Origin: Acidobacteriota bacterium
GTDB taxonomy: Bacteria; Acidobacteriota; Terriglobia; Terriglobales; Acidobacteriaceae
Direction of reading: 5' to 3'
DNA: 55,376 nt
Assembly (NCBI GenBank): GCA_003225495.1
Contig: QIAJ01000046.1
Coordinates: 1-55,376 of the forward strand
Shown here: one piece after another, positions 49,010-55,376 of the stretch
Layout: each line of letters begins with the position of its first letter
Numbering within the stretch: the first letter of the stretch is position 1
Notes under the pieces: generated by a model
The model's database searches: none
The model's input: only the letters and a program-made list of their open reading frames with translations
What the model was told of the DNA's origin: nothing
Made by a program: the position numbers and the translations under genes

Positions 49010-49591
49010 ATGAAGATTTCACGACTTCTGTCCCTCATCCTTGTGCTTACCCTGACTGCCTTCACGCAGGAAGTGCCGAGTGTGCTTCGTCCACCGAAGG
49101 GTTCGCCGCTCGCGCTGGTCGTTTTTGAGGACCTCCAGTGTCCGCAATGCGCGCGTGCGGCGCCCCTGCTGGCGCAGGCGTCGCAGACCTACAAGATCCC
49201 GGTGGTGCAGCACGATTTTCCACTGCCGATGCACAACTGGTCGATGGATGCCGCCATCATCGCCAGGTATTTCGACACTCATTCCAAGACTGTCGGAAAC
49301 GCATTTCGTGATTACGTCTTCGAGCACCAGCGGGAAATTCTGCCCGACAACCTCCGCGGCTTCGCCGAAAAATTCGCCGCCGAGCACAAGGTCGACCTGC
49401 CATTCGTCGTTGATCCGGCCGGCAAACTCAATGCGCTGGTCATCGCCGACCGCGAACTAGGCAAGTCCATCAACCTTGACCACACCCCGACAATCTACGT
49501 CGTGAGCGACAAGAAAACCGCGACTCCCTACCTGGAAGTGAAGGATCTCAGTCAGTTGTATGCAATGATCGACACGATGAAAAAGCAGTAA
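49010..49591 (+). CDS. Secreted DsbA-like thioredoxin-fold protein
   Basis: 193 residues from the ATG at 49010. Signal peptide ISRLLSLILVLTLTAFTQ, then a thioredoxin fold with ALVVFEDLQCPQCARAAPLL (CPQC motif), DFPLPMHNWSMDAAIIARYF, an inserted helical region and LDHTPTIYVVSDKK carrying the cis-Pro. The DsbA-like insertion and the CPQC site suggest a thiol oxidoreductase for envelope proteins. It begins 70 bases after the TonB-like gene and may be co-transcribed or have its own promoter (TACCAT near 48965). The frame extends further upstream without signal-like sequence, so 49010 is preferred. Confidence 0.88.
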   Translation: MKISRLLSLILVLTLTAFTQEVPSVLRPPKGSPLALVVFEDLQCPQCARAAPLLAQASQTYKIPVVQHDFPLPMHNWSMDAAIIARYFDTHSKTVGNAFRDYVFEHQREILPDNLRGFAEKFAAEHKVDLPFVVDPAGKLNALVIADRELGKSINLDHTPTIYVVSDKKTATPYLEVKDLSQLYAMIDTMKKQ

Positions 49592-49701
49592 GGCGATTGC
49601 TGAGTTTAGAGGCCAGATGGCAGAAGTAAAACACGAGATTACGGCGCTCATCGCCAGGAGATTTTCAACTCTGCAATCGGACCTTTAACCTATGAACTTT
49701 T

Positions 49702-50937
49702 CTATTCGGTCCATCTCTTAAACAGCAGCGCCCCATTCGTTCCTCCGAAGCCGAAGGAATTTGACATAGCGTATTCAAAGCTGGCCTTGCGCGCATGGTT
49801 GGGAACGAAGTCCATCCCATCGGTCCCGGGATCCTGATTTTCCAGATTGACGGTAGGCGGCAGAATCTGATCGCGCAGCGCGAGTACCGTAACTCCCGCT
49901 TCCAACCCTCCCGCGCCGCCGAGCAAGTGACCGGTCATCGATTTGGTCGAACTGACCGGAACCTTGTTCCCGAACAAGTTTCGAATGGCATGCGCCTCGA
50001 GCGTATCGCCGATCGGAGTCGAAGTGCCGTGGGCATTCACATATCCGACCACGCTGGCCTCGAGCTTCGCATCGCGCAGAGCATTGCGCATCACGCGAAA
50101 TCCGCCCTCGTGCTCGGGAGCGGGCTGAGTCATGTGGAACGCGTCGGAACTCATTCCATAACCGACAATTTCCGCCAGAATGGGAGCGCCCCGCTTCTGG
50201 GCGTGCTCCAACTCTTCCATGATGAGAATGCCCGCGCCTTCGCCAATCACAAAACCATCGCGGTCCTTGTCCCACGGACGGCTCGCATGGGCCGGATCGT
50301 CATTGCGTGTGGAAAGCGCGCGCATAGCGGCAAATCCGCCGACACCCATCGGAGTGATAGCGGCCTCGGAGCCGCCAGCGATCATCACATCAGCGTCGTC
50401 GTGCTGGATGATGCGAAAGGAATCGCCGACCGAGTGCGCGCTCGTGGTGCACGCCGTCGCGGTGGCCTCGTTCGGTCCCTTGGCGCCGTACCGCATGGAA
50501 ACATGGCCAGCCGCCAGGTTGATGATCGAAGCCGGAATAAAAAAAGGCGAGATCTTGCGGGGACCGCCTTGCATGAGCGCCGTGTGTTCGCGCTCGATCA
50601 CGTCGAACCCGCCAATCCCGGACCCGATGTGCACCCCGACACGCTCGGCGTTTTCGGGCGTGACTTGCAGCTGCGACATCTTCATCGCTTCATCCGACGC
50701 TGCCAGGGCGAAGTGGATAAAGCGGCCCATCTTCTTCACTTCTTTTTTCTCGATGAAGTCCAGCGGGTCAAAGGTCTTGACCTCGGCGGCAATCTGGCAC
50801 GCGAACGCGGACGCATCAAAGCCGGTTATGCGGTCCACGCCATTCTTGCCCGACAGCAAGCCCGGCCACACCTCGGCAGTAGTATTGCCCACTGCGCAAA
50901 GCAGGCCCAGGCCCGTAATGACGACACGTCGCGCCAA
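49702..50937 (-). CDS. fabF: 3-oxoacyl-ACP synthase II (FabF)
   Basis: Condensing enzyme of fatty-acid elongation. The 411-residue product starts at TTG 50937 (LARRVVITGLGLLCAVGNT), one base after the acpP stop. Nucleophile C163 is in ATATACTTSAHSVGDS. The His of NAHGTSTPIGDT (about 303) and of TKSMTGHLLGGAGG (about 340) complete the Cys-His-His triad. Also GGSEAAITPMGVGGF and SNSFGFGGTNGALLF. Translationally linked to acpP. The longer open frame to 51135 overlaps acpP and is spurious. Together with FabZ in the window it covers two elongation steps. Confidence 0.96.
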   Translation of the reverse strand: MARRVVITGLGLLCAVGNTTAEVWPGLLSGKNGVDRITGFDASAFACQIAAEVKTFDPLDFIEKKEVKKMGRFIHFALAASDEAMKMSQLQVTPENAERVGVHIGSGIGGFDVIEREHTALMQGGPRKISPFFIPASIINLAAGHVSMRYGAKGPNEATATACTTSAHSVGDSFRIIQHDDADVMIAGGSEAAITPMGVGGFAAMRALSTRNDDPAHASRPWDKDRDGFVIGEGAGILIMEELEHAQKRGAPILAEIVGYGMSSDAFHMTQPAPEHEGGFRVMRNALRDAKLEASVVGYVNAHGTSTPIGDTLEAHAIRNLFGNKVPVSSTKSMTGHLLGGAGGLEAGVTVLALRDQILPPTVNLENQDPGTDGMDFVPNHARKASFEYAMSNSFGFGGTNGALLFKRWTE

Positions 50938-50938
50938 A

Positions 50939-51184
50939 CTACTTGCCTGCCTTCGCGTGCTTGCCGATGTACTCGATCGCATCCGATACGGTGCGGATCT
51001 TCTCGGCATCTTCGTCCGGAATCTCGATATCGAAGGCCTCTTCGAAAGCCATGACCAGTTCCACCGTATCGAGCGAGTCTGCTCCCAGGTCGTCCACAAA
51101 CGAGGCGCTGGGCGTGACCTCGCCCTCGTCCACACCCAACTGCTCTACGATGATCTGCTTCACTTTTTCGTCAACGGCTGCCAT
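50939..51184 (-). CDS. acpP: Acyl carrier protein
   Basis: 81-residue acidic helical protein with the phosphopantetheine-attachment motif [15 protein letters not shown] (Ser37). The rest matches Acp[54 protein letters not shown]. The C-terminal extension KHAKAGK is ordinary. ATG at 51184 (CAT on the plus strand) is preceded on the minus strand by GAGGAGAAAC, a good ribosome binding site. First gene of the acpP-fabF operon. Confidence 0.97.
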   Translation of the reverse strand: MAAVDEKVKQIIVEQLGVDEGEVTPSASFVDDLGADSLDTVELVMAFEEAFDIEIPDEDAEKIRTVSDAIEYIGKHAKAGK

Positions 51185-51360
51185 TGTTTCTCCTCGTTTC
51201 CAAGTCTGGGATTATGCGCCCGCCGGCGCTTCACTGAATCATTGCCGCGTATTGCCAAAATCACCGAATGGGATCGAATTCACTAGTCTAAAAGGGATTG
51301 AGAAAGTATGCAAAGACTGCAACGGCAGTTCCAGGTTGTGGAAACCATGTGTTTTGTCGA

Positions 51361-51388
51361 AACTGAGAACTGAGAATTGCGAACTTTA
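51361..51388. repeat. Heptamer repeat
   Basis: AACTGAG, AACTGAG, AATTGCG, AACTTTA: four 7-base units that run into the stop codon of the amidohydrolase gene, in the space behind acpP. Confidence 0.65.
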
Positions 51389-52738
51389 TTTTGAGTATTG
51401 ATCCCGCAGCCACACTTGCCGGCTCGTCATCGGCACCGCGCGTCCTTCGATGTAGACCTGCTTGACATCGGTCTTCACATCCAGCGGATCGCCGTTCGCT
51501 ACGACGACATTGGCCATCTTCCCGACATCGAGCGATCCCAGCTTATCGGCCACTCCCCAAACCTCGGCCGCGTTGAGCGTGACCGCCTTGAGCGCCTCGT
51601 CGTACGGCAAACCGAAAGCAGTCGCGTAGCCTGCCTGGTCTGGGAGGTTACGGACGTTATGTGCAGAATACGATGCGAAAACGACCTTGACGCCGCGCTT
51701 GTAGAGTTGTGCCGGCAGGCTATAGACCGCGTCGTAACGCTCGTGCTCTTTAGGGGCCTCGTAGATCGGACCGACGATCACCGGCACCTTCAGGCTGGCG
51801 ACGTAATCGAGCATTGGCTGGGAGTGACTGATGTGGTTGAGCACAAACTTCAGCTTGAACTCATTCGCCAGGCTAACCGCAGTTTCCAGATCGCTGGGAC
51901 CATTCGCCGCCAGCACAATAGTTTTCTTGCCTTCAAGATAAGGCAGCAGTGCTTCCAGTTTCAGGTCGCGCTTAGGTGCGGACGGCTCTGGCTTCTTGTC
52001 GCGGGCCGCATCCGATTTCTTGCGATCGTAGTCCCCCCATTTCGACTTGTAATCCTGCGCATCAAGAAATGCCTGCCGCAGTTGCGCAGCCAGTCCCATG
52101 CGTGTCGAGGGAAACTTGCGCTTATCGAAGCCGCCCTTGTTGCGGCGTTCGTCCCCCGTAAAATTCAGCGGCATGGCGAGGTCGCGGATCAGCAACATCT
52201 CAGTCGCCGAGGCGCCAGACAGTTGAATAAATGAATCCTGTCCAGGCAGAGTGTCTTCGCTGGTTGGAGCAACGACGGCGTTCGTGATGCCATTCATTCG
52301 AGCGACCGGAATGAGTGTGGACTCTGCGTGAAACGCTTCCGCCGTGTGCATGTGGGGCATGATCTCGTCGCTCATCTCGACCAGATCGTTGGTCATGTTT
52401 TCGGCGGAAATTTCCGTAAGGCCAAGATTGGTCTCGGAGTCGATCAGCCCCGGATAGACGGTCATTCCCGTGACATCGACAACCTGAGCGCCGCTCGGGA
52501 CATTAACCGAAGCCGCCGGACCGACAGCTGTAATCTTCCCGCCCTGAAAGACCACTGCGCCGCTCTCAATCACTCCATGCGAGATAGTCAACAACTTCCC
52601 GCCCCTGAGTACGACAGCCTTGTCCTGACCCAAAGCTATTGCATTACCGAACAAAACCGTAACTCCGAGGAGCAAAGCGAGGCCGAATCTTCCAATCCCT
52701 GAGACCTGACACCTGAGATCTGAGACCTGGTTCTTCAT
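51386..52738 (-). CDS. Secreted amidohydrolase-family protein (second of a tandem pair)
   Basis: 450 residues from the ATG at 52738, which overlaps the stop of the preceding amidohydrolase (ATGA). The signal peptide (FGLALLLGVTVLFGNAIALG) is preceded by residues encoded by a heptamer repeat (QVSDLRCQVSGIG). TIM-barrel amidohydrolase shape: AVVLRGGKLLTISHGVIESG, GMTVYPGLIDSETNLGL, LNHISHSQPMLDYV, TLNAAEVWGVADKLGSLDVGKMANVVVANGDPL. The usual HxH after PGLID is replaced by SETN. The metal site is therefore probably incomplete, and it may be a non-catalytic partner of the first protein. It resembles imidazolonepropionase-like acidobacterial pairs of unknown substrate. Confidence 0.85.
   Translation of the reverse strand: MKNQVSDLRCQVSGIGRFGLALLLGVTVLFGNAIALGQDKAVVLRGGKLLTISHGVIESGAVVFQGGKITAVGPAASVNVPSGAQVVDVTGMTVYPGLIDSETNLGLTEISAENMTNDLVEMSDEIMPHMHTAEAFHAESTLIPVARMNGITNAVVAPTSEDTLPGQDSFIQLSGASATEMLLIRDLAMPLNFTGDERRNKGGFDKRKFPSTRMGLAAQLRQAFLDAQDYKSKWGDYDRKKSDAARDKKPEPSAPKRDLKLEALLPYLEGKKTIVLAANGPSDLETAVSLANEFKLKFVLNHISHSQPMLDYVASLKVPVIVGPIYEAPKEHERYDAVYSLPAQLYKRGVKVVFASYSAHNVRNLPDQAGYATAFGLPYDEALKAVTLNAAEVWGVADKLGSLDVGKMANVVVANGDPLDVKTDVKQVYIEGRAVPMTSRQVWLRDQYSK
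52697..52731. repeat. Heptamer repeat inside the amidohydrolase signal region
   Basis: CCCTGAG, ACCTGAC, ACCTGAG, ATCTGAG, ACCTGGT: five 7-base units, translated on the minus strand as the start of the signal peptide region of the second amidohydrolase. Confidence 0.75.
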
Positions 52739-53766
52739 TGTCCCTCCCGGTAATGCGTCATCCCAAATCCCGGCAACGAGCGATCGAAGTACACATCGCC
52801 ATCGATCAGGACTTTCTCGGGAGCACCATAACTGGAGAGCGGGTAGCCATCCCAAATCACCAGATCGGCATCCTTGCCAACATCGATCGAACCGACGCGA
52901 TCGTCGACGCCCACGATCCAGGCGGCATTCAGCGTAATCATTTTTAGGGCTTCTTCTTCAGTAGCGCCGCCGTAACGCATCGTCTTCGCTGCTTCCTGAT
53001 TGAGCCGACGCGTGTAGTCCTCGGAATCGCTCTTGATCGCCACGCGTACACCCTTGCGCATCGCCATTACGGCATTCCACGGGATCGCATCCCAGACCTC
53101 CTGCTTGTATCCCCACCAGTCAGAGAAGGTCGCGATTCCGATGTTCTCCGCCGCCAGTTTCTCCGGCACCTTGTATGCCTCCAGCGCATGATGGAAGGCG
53201 CGAATCTTATAGCCGAATTCATGCGCCATCGCTATTTCAGTCAGAAATTCATCCGCGCGATAGCAGTGAATCTGCACCATCAGCTTGCCGCGCAGCACAT
53301 CAGCCAGTGCCTCGAGTTTCAGGTCGTGCTTGGGAGCGGCAGCATCTTTATCTCCGCGCTTGACCTTCGCCTCATACGCGTCCCACTCGCGCATGTAGTC
53401 TTGCGCCTGCACTAGAGCTTCGCGCTGCACCGCAAAATTGCCCATGCGCGTCGAAGGCAATTGTTCCCGGCTTCCATATACGCGCTTGGGATTCTCGCCG
53501 CTGGCAAATTTGATCGAGCGCGGCGCATTAGGGAATAACATCTCATCGCGACCCGCGCCGTACTTATGTTTAATGACGACCGCCTGCCCCCCGATCATAT
53601 TGGCCGATCCATGCAGCAGCAGCGACGTCGTCACCCCGCCGGCCAGCGCCCGGTAAATCGCCTTGTCCTGATAGTCGAAGGCGTCCTTCATCATCATCTG
53701 CGGCGTGATCGGACTGGTCGCCTCATTCACATCGTCGTCGAGCGCGATATGCGAATGCGAATCCAC
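52735..53766 (-). CDS. Secreted amidohydrolase (first of the pair), N-terminus frameshifted
   Basis: The catalytic body is 343 residues from the first available start. Upstream in the same frame it continues VNAPAGVNTIDAGGKYVTPGIVDSHSH, so the real gene begins further up. Metal motif DSHSHIALDDDV (HxH) is intact. AIYRALAGGVTTSLLLHGSANMIGGQAVVIKHK, MVQIHCYRADE, RAFHHALEAYKV and KSDSEDYTRRLNQEAAKTMRYG contain the later ligands. TLNAAWIVGVDDRVGSIDVGKDADLVIWDGYPL closes the barrel. The N-terminal piece with the lipoprotein signal (53807-53968) is in another frame. The gene is ATGA-coupled to the second amidohydrolase. Confidence 0.88.
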   Translation of the reverse strand: MDSHSHIALDDDVNEATSPITPQMMMKDAFDYQDKAIYRALAGGVTTSLLLHGSANMIGGQAVVIKHKYGAGRDEMLFPNAPRSIKFASGENPKRVYGSREQLPSTRMGNFAVQREALVQAQDYMREWDAYEAKVKRGDKDAAAPKHDLKLEALADVLRGKLMVQIHCYRADEFLTEIAMAHEFGYKIRAFHHALEAYKVPEKLAAENIGIATFSDWWGYKQEVWDAIPWNAVMAMRKGVRVAIKSDSEDYTRRLNQEAAKTMRYGGATEEEALKMITLNAAWIVGVDDRVGSIDVGKDADLVIWDGYPLSSYGAPEKVLIDGDVYFDRSLPGFGMTHYREGQ

Positions 53767-53806
53767 AATGCCGGGAGTAACGTACTTGCCGCCCGCGTCG
53801 ATAGTG

Positions 53807-53968
53807 TTAACTCCAGCGGGAGCGTTGACGCTCGTGCGTTACTGTCATGACAACGGCATTCTTGATGACGACGTCTTGATGAGTGGCTGGTGCCGATGTC
53901 TGACAAAACGCGGAGCATCCCGCCAGAATCAAGGGAGTGCCGAGAGCAACTCTATGAGCCATTTTCAT
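53807..53968 (-). pseudogene. 5' fragment of the first amidohydrolase (lipoprotein signal and start of domain)
   Basis: A 53-codon frame. MKMAHRVALGTPLILAGCSA gives a lipoprotein signal with lipobox LAGC. Then ATHQDVVIKNAVVMTVTHE matches the opening strand of the amidohydrolase, and the frame runs out (QRSRWS, stop). The next family residues VNAPAGV begin at once in another frame. The intact paralog at 51386-52738 has about 22 residues (GVIESG...GPAAS) between the equivalent THx and VN-PSG, so roughly 60-66 bases are missing here. The junction is near 53831-53836. Confidence 0.8.
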
Positions 53969-54131
53969 GCTATGAACCCCGAAGCGAAATCCAGATCATG
54001 AGACGAGGAATTGGGATTGTAGGATCGCGCGCCTGTGAGGGTGAATGCCCAGATTTCCCGCGTCCCGCCGGGTTAACCGTTTTCTGCGGCTACCCTTGTC
54101 CACGCGACGCCACTCATGGGACGATCTCAAG

Positions 54132-54566
54132 GTGAAAACATTAGCTCTGCTCCTATTGCTTTCTTTGCCCGGCTGGGCCGCCGACTGCAAGCATCAGCCC
54201 AAGACCGAAACGGCCCTGATAGAACTGGAGAATACCTGGGCCGCCGCGCTCAACCAAAAAGATGTCGCTGCCGTCGCCTGCCTCGTCGGTGACGAATTCG
54301 AAGAAGTGGACAGCGACGGACTGTTGAAAACCCGCAGCCAGATGCTTGGGCACATCCCGGAGCGCAAGCCGGGCACAAACCGCCTCTCCGAAATGCGTGC
54401 CCACATCGAAGGCAACTCCGGCTTCACCCGCGGACTGGCGGAACTGGTGGATGCCGATGGCAAGGTCGTTGCCCGCGTCCGCTTCACCGATGTCTTCACC
54501 TATCGCGACGGCCGATGGCAAGCAGTCGCCGGCCACGAAACATTGATCGGCGAGGCCAAGCGCTAG
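54132..54566 (+). CDS. Secreted DUF4440 / SnoaL-like (NTF2-fold) protein
   Basis: 144 residues from GTG 54132 with a signal peptide ([14 protein letters not shown], cleavage near AAD). The mature part matches the NTF2-like superfamily: [48 protein letters not shown], then [25 protein letters not shown]. The cone-shaped fold binds small ligands or catalyses diverse reactions, and nothing specific can be predicted. The frame extends upstream to 54045 without features. Its stop overlaps the dtd start. Confidence 0.83.
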   Translation: MKTLALLLLLSLPGWAADCKHQPKTETALIELENTWAAALNQKDVAAVACLVGDEFEEVDSDGLLKTRSQMLGHIPERKPGTNRLSEMRAHIEGNSGFTRGLAELVDADGKVVARVRFTDVFTYRDGRWQAVAGHETLIGEAKR

Positions 54567-55015
54567 TGCGCGCTGTGGTTCAACGTGTCGGTCGCGCCCA
54601 AGTCACCGTAAGTGGGGAGATCGTCGGCGAGATTGGCCCCGGCCTGCTTGTGTTGTTGGGCGTCGGGAAGGCAGATACTACGACCGATGCCGACTACCTC
54701 GCTGAAAAGACCATCGGCCTCCGTATTTTCGAAGACGGCGACGGCAAGATGAATCTCTCCGTCCGCGAAATTAGTGGAGCGATTCTGGTTGTCTCACAGT
54801 TCACGCTCTACGGTGATGTGCGTCGCGGAAAGCGGCCATCCTTCGATGACGCAGCTCCCCCACAGCAGGCCAGAGAACTCTATGAATATTTTGTCGAAAG
54901 GATTCGATCCGCCGGCCTGCGTTGCGAAACCGGACGCTTCCAGGCAATGATGCAGGTGGAACTGGTCAACGAAGGTCCAGTGACCATCCTTCTGGATTCC
55001 ACGAAAGCCTCTTAG
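54566..55015 (+). CDS. dtd: D-aminoacyl-tRNA deacylase
   Basis: Removes D-amino acids (and Gly from tRNA-Ala) mischarged on tRNAs. The 149-residue product begins at GTG 54566, sharing one base with the TAG of the previous gene. Hallmarks: [79 protein letters not shown] (the SQxT active-site motif). The end [18 protein letters not shown] carries the NxGPxT cross-subunit Gly-cisPro motif. Length is normal. It converges with the partial TlpA-like gene. Confidence 0.96.
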   Translation: MRAVVQRVGRAQVTVSGEIVGEIGPGLLVLLGVGKADTTTDADYLAEKTIGLRIFEDGDGKMNLSVREISGAILVVSQFTLYGDVRRGKRPSFDDAAPPQQARELYEYFVERIRSAGLRCETGRFQAMMQVELVNEGPVTILLDSTKAS

Positions 55016-55031
55016 CCCGCTTCATCGCGCC

Positions 55032-55376
55032 TTAACGCACGCTGGCCTTTTCCAATGCGGCGCGCAACTCCTCGTACGGCATCGCTCCCGGATGGTACAT
55101 CGCCACCTCCCCCGCGCGATTGAGGATCACCAGCGTCGGAGTCGTGCTGGCCCCATAGGTATTGAAATTCCGCTTGCTCAGAGGCACGGGCATATCCGGC
55201 AAGCTGGCGTAAAACCGCTGCCGTATGGACTCGATGTAGGCCCGCTCCTGTGCAGGCGTGGCGTCATTGCCTTGGGCGGCATATCCATACAACTGCGTCG
55301 GCCCGATCACTTTTAGTCCTGAGGGAGCAAACTCCTGCCTCAACCTGACAATGATCGGAACTTCCGCCTTGCAGTC
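55032..55376 (-). CDS. TlpA/thioredoxin-like protein, C-terminal part only
   Basis: The frame is open to the window edge, so the start and the first half of the redox motif lie outside. The visible part starts DCKAEVPIIVRLRQEFAPSG, where the Cys is probably the second Cys of a CxxC site. It continues IGPTQLYGYAAQGNDATPAQERAYIESIRQRF, NTYGASTTPTLVILNRAGEVAMYHPGAMPYEELRAALEKA with the cis-Pro in TTPTLV. This is the TlpA/ResA arrangement used for periplasmic thiol reduction or as a redoxin-domain protein. No signal can be assessed. Confidence 0.82.
   Translation of the reverse strand, partial: DCKAEVPIIVRLRQEFAPSGLKVIGPTQLYGYAAQGNDATPAQERAYIESIRQRFYASLPDMPVPLSKRNFNTYGASTTPTLVILNRAGEVAMYHPGAMPYEELRAALEKASVR

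Noticed and set aside
49795..51054. 419-codon frame opposite fabF and acpP
   Set aside because: Antisense shadow. The catalytic motifs on the other strand are unambiguous.

Overview
The window is about 55 kb of a high-GC, Gram-negative, gene-dense chromosome. It most resembles an acidobacterium of the Terriglobia (Koribacter / Sulfotelmatobacter-like). That placement is inference. It rests on a ToxR-type winged-helix domain joined to membrane segments, a complete-looking LPS machinery using LpxI, the hopanoid gene hpnH, lineage-typical secreted unknowns, and abundant short dispersed repeats. No rRNA, tRNA, CRISPR array, phage or transposase is visible, and no gene-free stretch exceeds 300 bases.

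Layout. 1-7.3 kb: end of parA, parB, an alanine-glyoxylate-type aminotransferase, yqeY, rsmI, serA, a dual-specificity phosphatase and a Sua5-type tRNA modification gene. 7.5-13.7 kb: BON protein, metallophosphoesterase, RND efflux pump with its adaptor. 13.9-17.2 kb: threonine aldolase, a minimal zincin, a membrane-bound winged-helix regulator, a 52-residue membrane protein and miaA. 17.2-22.6 kb: a tightly overlapping minus-strand LPS inner-core operon (waaA, lpxK, rfaE1, rfaE2, waaC, then an ICMT-like methyltransferase). 22.7-33.6 kb: secreted unknown, gatB, parvulin lipoprotein, DsbA-like lipoprotein, larE, lptD, RDD protein, kelch protein. 33.7-43.1 kb: TIGR01777 oxidoreductase, relA/spoT, GH51 arabinofuranosidase, hpnH, unknowns, maf, tatA, M20 peptidase. 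43.1-47.6 kb: fabZ-lpxA-lpxI and a GnnA-like oxidoreductase, interrupted by a HigBA module and a DinB protein. 47.8-55.4 kb: TonB-like protein, thioredoxin-fold protein, acpP-fabF, two tandem amidohydrolases, a DUF4440-like protein, dtd and a partial TlpA-like gene.

Envelope building is the main theme: LpxA, LpxI, LpxK, WaaA, heptose activation and transfer, LptD, HpnH, FabZ/FabF/AcpP, Dsb-like and parvulin periplasmic folding factors, TatA and TonB.

Four things stand out beyond the gene list. (1) Conserved genes are broken by apparent small internal losses: relA twice, the M20 peptidase once, an amidohydrolase once. hpnH has an in-frame TGA at a conserved cysteine. (2) Many genes have a TATAAT-like box only 5-9 bases before the start codon and no ribosome binding site, suggesting widespread leaderless transcripts. 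(3) Degenerate repeats with a strict 7-base period occur at seven loci, some inside coding sequence. (4) A 21-base perfect hairpin recurs three times, once inside parB.
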